Source: Methanomassiliicoccaceae archaeon
GTDB taxonomy: Archaea; Thermoplasmatota; Thermoplasmata; Methanomassiliicoccales; Methanomethylophilaceae
Assembly: GCA_009784745.1 (NCBI GenBank)
Contig: WQXR01000003.1
Span: forward strand, 1 to 29,961
Direction of reading: 5' to 3'
DNA: 29,961 bases
Below are positions 1 through 7,348 of this stretch, piece after piece; position 1 is the first letter of the stretch, and every line of letters starts with the position of its first letter. Position numbers and translations under genes: made by a program. Below the pieces are notes generated by a model. That model searched no databases. It was not told the origin of the DNA and was given only the letters and a program-made list of their open reading frames with translations.

Positions 1-1
1 G

Positions 2-85
2 CGTGGAGGGCGAGATTCGAACTCGCGGGTCCTTACGGACAATAGATTAGCAGTCTATCGCCTTACCAGGCTGGGCCACCCCCAC
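2..85 (-). tRNA. tRNA-Ser (anticodon GCT)
   Basis: The reverse strand folds as a complete class II tRNA. The acceptor stem GTGGGGG pairs with CCTCCAC (one G-T pair), followed by discriminator G, which is typical of tRNA-Ser. The anticodon GCT lies at 49-51 and reads AGC/AGT serine codons. A long variable arm and a T arm GCGAG-TTCGAAT-CTCGC are present. The window starts one base beyond the discriminator, so an encoded CCA cannot be judged. It lies only 8 nt downstream of the tRNA-Val gene on the same strand, with no room for its own promoter, so the two are probably processed from one transcript. Confidence 0.95.
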
Positions 86-93
86 ATTAATAA

Positions 94-169
94 TGGTGGG
101 CTCGGCCGGATTTGAACCGGCGGCCTCCGCCGTGTGAAGGCGACGTCATAACCGCTAGACCACAAGCCC
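94..169 (-). tRNA. tRNA-Val (anticodon CAC)
   Basis: The reverse strand folds as a standard tRNA. The acceptor stem GGGCTTG pairs with CGAGCCC, the anticodon stem TCGCC pairs with GGCGG around loop TTCACAC (anticodon CAC, Val GTG codon), and the T arm is GCCGG-TTCAAAT-CCGGC. The discriminator is A, and a CCA end is encoded at 94-96. It heads a probable two-tRNA transcript with the tRNA-Ser that follows. Confidence 0.95.
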
Positions 170-192
170 TTGATTCCGACAAAGTATAACGG

Positions 193-200
193 TATATTTA
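193..200 (-). promoter_or_regulatory. TATA box for the tRNA-Val/tRNA-Ser transcript
   Basis: On the minus strand this reads TAAATATA, 24-31 nt upstream of the first base of tRNA-Val. That is the normal distance of an archaeal TATA box from the transcription start. Confidence 0.6.
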
Positions 201-283
201 ATCGTTCATACCTTCCGCATACGGAAGCAGCAGCGTCAACAGGTGCGAAAGATTAACATCGGACCGTTCATTACTGAATTTAT

Positions 284-1681
284 ATGACGATCCGAAATAA
301 CGCAGATAAAGATGCAGATGCCGATAAAAGATTTGACGCATCACTGAACTCCGTTCTGCACATTGACAAAAAAGATTATCCGTGCTACGTCGGCGGATTG
401 AAGATCGCATCAGGCAACGAATTCATTGTAAAAAGTCCTGTAGATGAAAGCATACAGTTCGGAAGGTTCCAGGAACCGGAGATCGGGTTATCGGACCGTG
501 CGGCGGATGTTGCTCTCAGCGCATTCCGAACGTGGTCGAAGACAGATAAAGAAAAAAGAACGGAGATATTTGAAAAAGTATCGGACACGATAAAAAAACA
601 AAAGTACAGGATAGCAGCGGCGGTAACATTAAGTTCCGGCATGACAAGAGAGGATTCAATATACGAAGTTGAACGGTTAATAGAAGTGATAGACGACAAC
701 GTTCACAAAGTAAAAGAAGGGATAAAAGGGAGACCGTACGGCGTCTGGACCGTCATTTCAGAATACAATTCACCGTTGGCTGCGCCCATCGGTCATTCAA
801 TATCTGCGATATTAGCAGGCAACACAGTTATTTTGATACCTCCGAAGGAATGTCCTTTTCCTTCGTACATGATGTACGATATAATATCATCAGCAGGATT
901 GCCTGACGGCGTTCTGAACGTGATATACGACCGTAAAGGAAAAGTAATGTCGAACCTGGCTGAAAATGAGAATATCGCAGGTATCGTCGCAACAGGAAGA
1001 AGCGACAGATTCGAGGAATTGATGTTCTCCGCCGTTAACGAAGGTACTGTTCTTATAACAGAGTTCAAAGGCATGAATCCGATCTTGGTATACAAACCGT
1101 TATCAATGCAGGTTGCCGCCGATATTGTGATTTCGTCGGCATTCGGATACGCCGGCCAGCGTATCGATTCATGTTCAAAGGTGATAATAACCGCAGGTGA
1201 GGAAAAACAGTTCATCCATTCTCTTTTGACATCTGCAAAAAAGATAACGGTCGGCGATCCCGCCGAAAAGGGAACATTCGTCGGACCGGTAATATCGAAT
1301 GAGAACATGAAAAAGTTCCTTGATATCGTGGATGAAGCAAAGGACAATATCATATTCGGCGGAAAACGCGTTCTCGGCGACGAAACGAGCGCAGGATACT
1401 ATGTAATGCCGGCGATATTTGCGAACCTTTCGGAAGAACACGTTCTGAACATAATTGACAACAGCCTTCCGATATTGTCGATACACGCGGTAAATGATCT
1501 TGAGGATGCATTTGAAATGATAGGCGACTGCGAGTTCGGTCTCAGCATGGGGATAATATCAAAGGACGAAAATGTGACGAAAAGATTCATGGCCGAAGCG
1601 GATGCCGACATTGTTCGTGTGAACGGAAGTATCATGGACGTCGCTATGAAAGCGGATGTTAACGAATTCGTCAAAAAATGA
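284..1681 (+). CDS. Aldehyde dehydrogenase superfamily protein lacking the catalytic cysteine
   Basis: This 465-aa protein has the aldehyde dehydrogenase fold signature. Visible parts are the EYNSPLAAP segment (about 160-168), a cofactor-region lysine in LIPPKECP (188), the general-base position as Glu260 in TEFKGMNP, and the active-site strand GYAGQRIDSCSKVII (289-301). In Pro/P5C-type family members the last segment normally reads GQKCSACSR, the first Cys being the nucleophile. Here that position is Ile294 and only the second Cys (Cys297) remains. The usual C-terminal oligomerisation tail is also short. It is therefore either an inactive or repurposed homologue, or it uses Cys297 in an unusual way. 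The substrate cannot be told from sequence. It converges with the NrdG2 gene, the stop codons being a few bases apart. The ATG at 284 is the only plausible early start, and no clear Shine-Dalgarno precedes it. Confidence 0.75.
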   Translation: MTIRNNADKDADADKRFDASLNSVLHIDKKDYPCYVGGLKIASGNEFIVKSPVDESIQFGRFQEPEIGLSDRAADVALSAFRTWSKTDKEKRTEIFEKVSDTIKKQKYRIAAAVTLSSGMTREDSIYEVERLIEVIDDNVHKVKEGIKGRPYGVWTVISEYNSPLAAPIGHSISAILAGNTVILIPPKECPFPSYMMYDIISSAGLPDGVLNVIYDRKGKVMSNLAENENIAGIVATGRSDRFEELMFSAVNEGTVLITEFKGMNPILVYKPLSMQVAADIVISSAFGYAGQRIDSCSKVIITAGEEKQFIHSLLTSAKKITVGDPAEKGTFVGPVISNENMKKFLDIVDEAKDNIIFGGKRVLGDETSAGYYVMPAIFANLSEEHVLNIIDNSLPILSIHAVNDLEDAFEMIGDCEFGLSMGIISKDENVTKRFMAEADADIVRVNGSIMDVAMKADVNEFVKK

Positions 1682-1686
1682 ATGTG

Positions 1687-2382
1687 TCAGACGCCTCTGA
1701 TCTTTACGTCTTTCACATACTCTTTTGCAATGTCCGCCATTGCCGTCAATCGTGATACGGGATACGGATCTATCACCGATAAAGCAGCGTCGATAGTGAA
1801 CTTATTCCTGAACTGATGTATGCGATATCTTTTAGCGCCTTTGATGTTCTTGCATATGTTCCTGATGTCCTCTTCCTTAACATACACCGGAACGGCCGTT
1901 GTTCTGAACTCATGTTCAATTCCCGAATCAATGATAACGGAAATGCTCTTTCTTATCTTCTCAATATCAACAGCACATCCCGCTGCGGCATCATAACGTT
2001 CATTAAGCGATGATTTCAGATCCATCGCCACCATATCAACGAGTTCAGAACCTATAAGATCGTCCAGCACATCCGGCAACGAACCGTTGGTGTCCAATTT
2101 CACCTTAACATTCAGCGCTTTCAGTTTTCCGAGGAATTTGTGAATATCTTTATTCATAAGAGGTTCTCCGCCCGAAACGACAACACCGTCCAGAAAATCT
2201 GAGTTATCTTTGATATAATCGAGTACCTGTTCCTCCGGTATCTCTGTTACGTTATCACTGACAACAATATCTCGGTTATGGCAGTACGGGCATGTGAAAT
2301 TGCATCCCTGTAAATATACGGTACAGGCGACCATCCCGTCCCAATCCAACAACGTTGTTTTAAGGAATCCCGCTATCTTCAT
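1687..2382 (-). CDS. nrdG: Radical SAM activating protein, NrdG2 type
   Basis: This 231-aa radical SAM protein has its 4Fe-4S motif GCNFTCPYCHN near the N-terminus (Cys27, Cys31, Cys34), followed by the VVSGGEPLMN glycine-rich SAM-binding segment. The opening MKIAGFLKTTLLDWDGMVAC matches the NrdG2 branch of anaerobic ribonucleotide reductase activases, which make the glycyl radical on class III NRDs. The start was set at the ATG at 2382 because the family begins there. Upstream GTG and ATG codons would add about 20 unconserved residues. No class III reductase is in the window, so the target is unproven. A role in activating another glycyl-radical enzyme is possible. It is divergent from the corrinoid activator gene, with an inverted repeat between them. 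Confidence 0.8.
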   Translation of the reverse strand: MKIAGFLKTTLLDWDGMVACTVYLQGCNFTCPYCHNRDIVVSDNVTEIPEEQVLDYIKDNSDFLDGVVVSGGEPLMNKDIHKFLGKLKALNVKVKLDTNGSLPDVLDDLIGSELVDMVAMDLKSSLNERYDAAAGCAVDIEKIRKSISVIIDSGIEHEFRTTAVPVYVKEEDIRNICKNIKGAKRYRIHQFRNKFTIDAALSVIDPYPVSRLTAMADIAKEYVKDVKIRGV

Positions 2383-2453
2383 ATCATCTGTATCGCAGGA
2401 GAATGATAAATCTGTTCCTGAACACCGCATCCTAGATACGTACACGAAGGCAA

Positions 2454-2467
2454 CAGTATGTATACTG
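2454..2467. promoter_or_regulatory. Inverted repeat CAGTAT-GT-ATACTG between divergent genes
   Basis: A perfect 6-bp inverted repeat with a 2-bp spacer lies in the 113-bp gap between the NrdG2 activase and the corrinoid activator, about 29 nt before the activator ATG and 72 nt from the other start. Its inner GTATAC also resembles a TATA element for the plus-strand gene. It could be an operator, the core promoter or both. There is no direct evidence of binding. Confidence 0.35.
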
Positions 2468-2495
2468 GTTGTTTCAATTCATTTACGTAAGTAAA

Positions 2496-4055
2496 ATGAA
2501 AAAATTCAAAGTAAGATTCCTTCCGTCAGACGTTTGCGTCGATGTTGAGAGCGGTACGCTTATCGCAGATGCCGCCTCGTCAGCAGGAATAAAGATGAGG
2601 TTGCCGTGCAACGGCAACGGAAGGTGCGGCCGGTGCAATGTGATCATTTCCAAAGACAACAAAAAGGATCAGTGCAACTCAGAAAGAACGCTTGCGTGTC
2701 AAACGCACATCACAGATAATATTGAAATTTCGATACCTGCTGACGAAGATACGATAATCGCGTCAAAGGATCACAGAAAAATAAAGATAGATGATCTTAC
2801 GCCGATAGTAACGTCAAAGAAGAACAATTACGGACTGGCCGTTGATATAGGAACGACAACTGTCGCCGTTTCAATAGTAGATATGAACAACGGTCTTGAT
2901 CTTTACTCAGCGGCTTCGTACAATTTACAGGGATCACACGGCGATGATGTCCTTTCCAGAATAGAATATGCACATGATGGCGGTACCGATGAATTAAGAA
3001 GATCGGTCATTGAAACGATAAACGATCTCATCCGTACGTTCATAGGCGATACGAACGAAATAAATGCTGTATACGTGTCGGGGAACACAACGATGATACA
3101 TCTGTTCTTAGGCGTAGATCCGTCGCCTATACGCGAACTTCCGTATCTGCCCGTGATAAAAGAAAAGGAGATAACGGGAAAGGAAAGCAGTTTACTCGTA
3201 AATAAAGATGCAAAAGTGATATGCATGCCGTCACCGGCAGCGTACGTGGGCGGTGATGTAATATCAGATATCATAAACTCCGAAATGGACGTGAGCGATG
3301 ATCTTTCGCTGTTGATAGACGTAGGCACCAACGGTGAAGTGGCGTTAGGAAATAATGATGTGATGCTGGTATGTTCATCGTCCGCAGGACCGGCGTTCGA
3401 AGGCGGAAAGATGACATCGGGAATGATGGCAAAGTCCGGTGCAATAGACAGTTTCAAAATTAACGATAACGAAAAATTTGAATTTACCGTCATCGGAGGA
3501 AACGAACCGAAAGGGATATGCGGTTCCGGTTTTATCGATATACTGGCACAGTTGTTCTTGAAAGGATACATAGACAAGAAAGGAAAGTTCACATTCAAAG
3601 CAAGAACGGAAACGGTCAACGGAAAGAAGATGCTGACGATATCGAAGAACGTATTCGTAAGCGAGGATGACATTCACAACGCGATCATGACAAAAGCGGC
3701 GATATATTCGGCGTCTTCGACGCTTATAAGAGGCTTGGGCGTTACGATGAATGACATCAAAAAGATATACATCGCCGGCGGTTTCGGGAATTTCATAAAC
3801 GCAGAAAGCGCGATCGCGTTTGGCATGCTTCCCGACGTTCCGAGGGAACGTTTCATCTATTTGGGGAACGCATCGTTAGCAGGCGCAAAACATTCTTTGT
3901 TATCGTCATCCGTAAGGAATAGGATATCAGAGGTCTTTGAAAGAACTACTTACGTAGATCTCGGTTCGGATCCAATGTTCTCTGACGAATATATATCGTC
4001 ATTGTTCATTCCGCACACGGATTCATCCAGATTTCCTTCGTACAAGATCGTTTAG
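2496..4055 (+). CDS. RACo-like reductive activator of corrinoid protein (2Fe-2S ferredoxin + ASKHA ATPase)
   Basis: This 519-aa protein has an N-terminal plant-type 2Fe-2S ferredoxin domain with ligands Cys38, Cys44, Cys47 and Cys68 (CNGNGRCGRC...ACQ). A DUF4445/ASKHA ATPase domain starts near residue 115 with the phosphate loop VDIGTTTVAVSIVD, then VSGNTTMIHLFLG, LIDVGTNGEVAL and YIAGGFGNFI. RACo proteins use ATP to drive one-electron reduction of cob(II)alamin back to cob(I)alamin when a corrinoid protein has been oxidised by accident. In acetogens the gene lies among the CFeSP and ACS genes, and it does here, so the CFeSP encoded at 7349-9577 is the likely client. The protein is shorter than the roughly 630-aa Carboxydothermus form. 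The ATG at 2496 was chosen because the ferredoxin fold begins immediately; the upstream TTG at 2469 adds an unrelated tail. The stop codon is TAG. Confidence 0.85.
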   Translation: MKKFKVRFLPSDVCVDVESGTLIADAASSAGIKMRLPCNGNGRCGRCNVIISKDNKKDQCNSERTLACQTHITDNIEISIPADEDTIIASKDHRKIKIDDLTPIVTSKKNNYGLAVDIGTTTVAVSIVDMNNGLDLYSAASYNLQGSHGDDVLSRIEYAHDGGTDELRRSVIETINDLIRTFIGDTNEINAVYVSGNTTMIHLFLGVDPSPIRELPYLPVIKEKEITGKESSLLVNKDAKVICMPSPAAYVGGDVISDIINSEMDVSDDLSLLIDVGTNGEVALGNNDVMLVCSSSAGPAFEGGKMTSGMMAKSGAIDSFKINDNEKFEFTVIGGNEPKGICGSGFIDILAQLFLKGYIDKKGKFTFKARTETVNGKKMLTISKNVFVSEDDIHNAIMTKAAIYSASSTLIRGLGVTMNDIKKIYIAGGFGNFINAESAIAFGMLPDVPRERFIYLGNASLAGAKHSLLSSSVRNRISEVFERTTYVDLGSDPMFSDEYISSLFIPHTDSSRFPSYKIV

Positions 4056-4084
4056 GCAACGCGACAGAAGCAAAGAACGGTTCG

Positions 4085-4098
4085 TTTTTAATATTATA
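4085..4098 (+). promoter_or_regulatory. A/T-rich TATA element for the core-MetE/cooC pair
   Basis: TTTTTAATATTATA is centred about 25 nt before the ATG at 4116, and no Shine-Dalgarno lies in between. This predicts an almost leaderless transcript and a separate promoter from the activator gene upstream. Confidence 0.45.
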
Positions 4099-4115
4099 CG
4101 GTCATTGACAAAGCG

Positions 4116-5138
4116 ATGGACAGAAATTTTGCGACAACGTTGATCGGTTCGTTACCGTATGATAACGCGAAACAGGCGTTAGATAAGATACTGGACGGAA
4201 GGATATCATATCCTTCGTGGCCGCAACTTCCCGCTTTGGGATATTCAGAGAGCATGTACGTACAAACGGGATGCCACTTGCCTGGAGTGGAGATAGACGA
4301 CATAGGAAAGAAAATTACCGTGGACGTAGCGTCATACGATCCTACAGAGATATACACCGCGATCTTATCAGGCGATCTGTCATATTTTGCACATCCGGAC
4401 AAATATCATCGCGGATTATATGAATTCATAAACCGAGACCTTTCAAAGTTCAAAGCAATAAAAGGTCAAGTAACAGGACCAATAAGCGAAGGCCTCCAGA
4501 TCGTTGATAGAGAAGGCAGATCGGTGATATACGACGAATCATATTCGGAAATTGTAAGAAAGACCGTCAACATGACCGCAAAATGGCAATCCAAAGGATT
4601 ACTGAAGCATAATAAGAATGCGATATTGTTCTTTGACGAACCTTCATTAACATTATTGGGAACACCGTTCGCATCAATATCCAACGAACATGCGAAACAA
4701 TGGTTAAATGAATCGATGGAAGGCGTTGAATGCGAAAAGGCGATACATTGCTGCGGGAACACGGATTGGCCGCTGGTGTTCGATACCGATATAGATATCC
4801 TGAGTTTTGATGCATACTCGTATGCACACACAATAATGATGTTCGCCGATGACGTTTCAAAATTCCTTGAAAAAGGAGGAACATTATCATGGGGACTGAT
4901 ACCAAGCACAGATGACGCCATTGTTTCAGAAAATGCCGACAATCTGGTAAAATTGTTCAAAGAACATATTGCCATGATGGTGAAAAAAGGGATCGATGAA
5001 GAATTACTGATAAAAAGATCGATGATAACGCCTCAATGCGGTCTCGGCGGCGTAGAAAAGAAGAATGCGGACAAGGCATTGGACATGCTGTTCGATGTGT
5101 CGGTTGCAATGAAAAAAGCATACGGAGTGAAGGAATGA
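4116..5138 (+). CDS. Core MetE-type (folate-independent) methionine synthase, MesB-like
   Basis: This 340-aa protein corresponds to only the C-terminal catalytic barrel of cobalamin-independent methionine synthase; full MetE is about 750 aa. Zinc-site candidates are His211 and Cys213 in IHCCGNTDW and Cys308 in PQCGLGG. The third-ligand region reads LSFDAYS (Asp232) where MetE has Glu. IGSLP and GQVTGPIS are the usual MetE N-terminal barrel motifs. Core-MetE proteins do not use methyl-folate. In Dehalococcoides a protein of this size takes the methyl group from a methylcorrinoid, proposed to be the CFeSP. Its position between a corrinoid activator and a nickel ATPase, close to CFeSP and ACS genes, supports the same role: methyl-CFeSP plus homocysteine giving methionine. 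Other core-MetE families (MesA, MesC) are possible; distinguishing them needs a tree. Its stop overlaps the next start (ATGA). Confidence 0.75.
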   Translation: MDRNFATTLIGSLPYDNAKQALDKILDGRISYPSWPQLPALGYSESMYVQTGCHLPGVEIDDIGKKITVDVASYDPTEIYTAILSGDLSYFAHPDKYHRGLYEFINRDLSKFKAIKGQVTGPISEGLQIVDREGRSVIYDESYSEIVRKTVNMTAKWQSKGLLKHNKNAILFFDEPSLTLLGTPFASISNEHAKQWLNESMEGVECEKAIHCCGNTDWPLVFDTDIDILSFDAYSYAHTIMMFADDVSKFLEKGGTLSWGLIPSTDDAIVSENADNLVKLFKEHIAMMVKKGIDEELLIKRSMITPQCGLGGVEKKNADKALDMLFDVSVAMKKAYGVKE

Positions 5139-5872
5139 TAATCGCGCTCGCAGGCAAGGGGGGAGTGGGGAAGAGTTCAATCTCTTCGCAACTGATACTT
5201 CAATTATCGAAAAAGGGAGTGGTACTGGCAGTGGATGCCGATCCTAATACGAATTTGCCGGATAAATTAGGTTTACCTGTAGAAAGGACAATAGGCGAGA
5301 TAAGGAACAATGCCGTAAAACATCCGGATTCGATACCAAAGAACATGAGCAAACATGAACATGTTGCTATGGAAATTCGTAAAGCGATGCACGAACACGA
5401 CAATATAGATCTTTTAGTGATGGGAAGGCCGGAAGGAGAAGGATGCTACTGTTTCATGAACAACGTACTCAGAGAATGCTTCTCCGGAATGATAGACAAT
5501 TACAAATTCACAATAATTGACAACGAAGCGGGAATGGAGCATTTATCAAGAAAGATATTACCGAGGACGGATGTTCTTTTATTGGTGTCTGACGCAACGA
5601 AGATCGGGATAAGAACGGCCGCACGTTTGTTATCGGTAGCAAAAGAAGTGGGAATGGCCATAGGAAGAACGATACTTGTGATAAACAATCTTCCGGGCGA
5701 GTTACCGAAGGAACTTTCAGACGAAGCGAAAGCGAACGGATTTGAGGACGTGATAGCAATAAAGCATGATCCTCTCGTCTACTCGGCCGGATTGGAAGGT
5801 TCTGCTCTTATGTTGCCGGATGATTCCGAGTTGAGCAAGGGCGTATCGTCACTGATAGCGATGATCATTTGA
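5135..5872 (+). CDS. cooC: CooC/AcsF-type nickel-inserting ATPase
   Basis: This 245-aa MinD/CooC-family P-loop ATPase has the deviant Walker A GKGGVGKSS at 8-15, VDADPNTNLPDKLG (about 33-46), and a Cys-x-Cys metal motif, Cys104 and Cys106, in EGCYCFMNN. In CooC that motif lies at the dimer interface and binds nickel. The family matures CO dehydrogenase and acetyl-CoA synthase; the only nickel enzyme encoded nearby is ACS, the probable client. Translation is coupled to the core-MetE gene by a 4-bp ATGA overlap. The longer frame starting upstream only reads through the 3' end of core-MetE and was not used. The 3' end overlaps the convergent DUF4143 ATPase gene by 24 bp. Confidence 0.88.
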   Translation: MIIALAGKGGVGKSSISSQLILQLSKKGVVLAVDADPNTNLPDKLGLPVERTIGEIRNNAVKHPDSIPKNMSKHEHVAMEIRKAMHEHDNIDLLVMGRPEGEGCYCFMNNVLRECFSGMIDNYKFTIIDNEAGMEHLSRKILPRTDVLLLVSDATKIGIRTAARLLSVAKEVGMAIGRTILVINNLPGELPKELSDEAKANGFEDVIAIKHDPLVYSAGLEGSALMLPDDSELSKGVSSLIAMII

Positions 5873-7216
5873 CAGATATCCGTCGATCTTCACATCACAC
5901 GGATCGAACAGGAATGAGGCCGCGAACAGAGGGTAATGTTCCACTCCTTTTTCGTCAACGTATACGTTAGTATTTTCCAATTTGATCCCTCTTTTTAATT
6001 TGTATTTCTCAGACATCACGATACCCATGGATTTAGATCGTTTGTTATTGCCTGATTTGACCTCCAATACTGTTACGGTGCCATCAATGTTAAGTATGAA
6101 ATCTGTCTCCAATTTTCCGCTCTTTTCAAAGTACGTAAGTGTGATCCCTTTTTTCGCAAGAACTTCGGCGAGCATGTTCTCAGCGATGCCACCTTTGTTT
6201 ATCATGATGTCTCCGCTGAGCAAAGAAACGCCAACCCCCGGTTCCATCACTGAGATCAGTAATCCGGTATCGTTCATATACACCTTGAAAGCATCTTCAA
6301 TGATATTCGACACCAGGGGTGCGGCCGGTTCCTGGAGGTTATGACAGTAATTCACAATGCCTGCGTCAAATAACCATGAAAGACTGCCGTTGTAGGTTCG
6401 CGAACCGTCCCCGGGTCTGCTGCCTTCCACACCGTTATAACGGAATTTTTTATTTTCTCTCGCGAGTTGCGCAGGTATTGATCTGAAGGTACTCCATATT
6501 TTGGTCTTCTTTGATTCCGGTGCATATTTTGCAATATCGTTCATGTATCCAGCGATGATATCTCGCTGTTCTGAAAGGACCTCTCCGAAACTGTTCGTTT
6601 CTATGAACTTGCTCACAACTTTCGGCATCCCCCCGACGACCGAATACCATTTGTAATATTCATTCATTTTTTCCATGACGGAGTTGTCCATATGCATTTT
6701 TTTCCGAACGATGTCGGAAACATACGATATTATGTCATCACTGATGCCGAGCGCCCATAAGAACTCCTCAAAATCCAACGAACGCAATTCTATTGCAGTT
6801 TCGTACCCTACAGGATATGACGTCACATCTTTGTATTTGATGCCGAGGAGCGATCCGGAAGCAATGACATCGAATCTGCCATCCAAGGAGAACGATTTCA
6901 ACGCAACTCTGGCATTCGGGCAACTTTGTATCTCGTCCAAGAAAATCAGAAGATCCCCGGGAGTAAATTTGATCCTGGGAAAACGTATGCTCAGATTTCT
7001 TACAAGCGAATCTGCGTCCAGATCTCCGTCGAAGGCACTTTTCATTTCCGGCGTGAGTTCGAAGTTTATGTAGATGTAGTTGCCATAATTCTTTTTTGCA
7101 AAATCCTCAATTATGAACGTTTTTCCGACCTGTCTTGCTCCTTTCACAAGAAGGCATTTCTTGTCGGATGTGTTCTTCCATTTAAGGAAATAATCGGTAA
7201 TTTTTCTCCTGAGCAT
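5849..7216 (-). CDS. AAA-type ATPase with C-terminal DUF4143
   Basis: This is a 455-aa protein. Walker A GARQVGKT lies at 26-33, Walker B LIFLDEIQ follows, a helix-rich middle domain comes next, and a C-terminal DUF4143 nuclease-like region contains ETDFILNIDG...VLEVKSG. That last segment resembles the D-(x)n-ExK core of PD-(D/E)XK nucleases, although activity is not established for the family. These genes are common in host-associated and anaerobic archaea and bacteria, often multicopy, with unknown function. The ATG at 7216 was preferred over a GTG two codons earlier. It splits the ACS locus: it is convergent with cooC and follows the CFeSP large-subunit gene on the same strand. Three copies of a tandem repeat lie just upstream of its TATA region. 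It looks like a later insertion into the locus. Confidence 0.8.
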   Translation of the reverse strand: MLRRKITDYFLKWKNTSDKKCLLVKGARQVGKTFIIEDFAKKNYGNYIYINFELTPEMKSAFDGDLDADSLVRNLSIRFPRIKFTPGDLLIFLDEIQSCPNARVALKSFSLDGRFDVIASGSLLGIKYKDVTSYPVGYETAIELRSLDFEEFLWALGISDDIISYVSDIVRKKMHMDNSVMEKMNEYYKWYSVVGGMPKVVSKFIETNSFGEVLSEQRDIIAGYMNDIAKYAPESKKTKIWSTFRSIPAQLARENKKFRYNGVEGSRPGDGSRTYNGSLSWLFDAGIVNYCHNLQEPAAPLVSNIIEDAFKVYMNDTGLLISVMEPGVGVSLLSGDIMINKGGIAENMLAEVLAKKGITLTYFEKSGKLETDFILNIDGTVTVLEVKSGNNKRSKSMGIVMSEKYKLKRGIKLENTNVYVDEKGVEHYPLFAASFLFDPCDVKIDGYLSNDHRYQ

Positions 7217-7249
7217 GAACACACATGGGCCAGGAAGTATTTATTACTA

Positions 7250-7333
7250 TTTTTTACCACGAACTTTAGGTATCTTTTGCAGTTTTTTACCACGAACTTT
7301 AGGTATCTTTTGCAGTTTTTTACCACGAACTTT
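7250..7333 (-). repeat. Tandem 33-bp repeats (2.5 copies) upstream of the DUF4143 ATPase gene
   Basis: Two identical 33-bp units (7250-7282, 7283-7315) are followed by an 18-bp partial unit (7316-7333). On the minus strand each contains AAAGTTCGTGGTAAAAAA, separated by CTGCAAAAGATACCT. The array ends about 34 bp before the ATPase ATG, with a TATA-like AATAAATA (minus strand, about 7236-7244) between. This placement suggests operator or activator sites, or recombination junctions. A short frame running through it would encode the repetitive KFVVKNCKRYL and is not credible as a gene. Confidence 0.85.
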
Positions 7334-7348
7334 GACACAGACGCGGTC

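Noticed and set aside
94..169. Reading this tRNA as Glu (TTC) or an opal suppressor (TCA)
   Set aside because: With the stem TCGCC/GGCGG the 7-nt loop is TTCACAC and the anticodon is CAC; the other registers give an 8-nt loop or lose the T at position 33.
2903..3673. 256-codon open frame opposite the corrinoid activator gene, and similar long antisense frames at 793-1353 and 27509-28048
   Set aside because: They are mirror frames of strongly supported genes, with Ser/Pro/Ile-rich low-quality translations and no ribosome sites.
4053..4088. Pyrrolysine read-through of the TAG ending the corrinoid activator gene
   Set aside because: Only 11 codons follow before TAA, with no conserved sequence, and the protein is complete at the TAG. 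It is an ordinary stop.
7250..7333. Possible CRISPR array
   Set aside because: The units are direct head-to-tail copies with identical 'spacers', only 2.5 copies, and no cas genes. This is a tandem repeat.
7144..7338. Short frame encoding KFVVKNCKRYL repeats as a gene
   Set aside because: It only reads through the tandem repeat and the start of the ATPase gene in another frame; there is no ribosome site or independent support.
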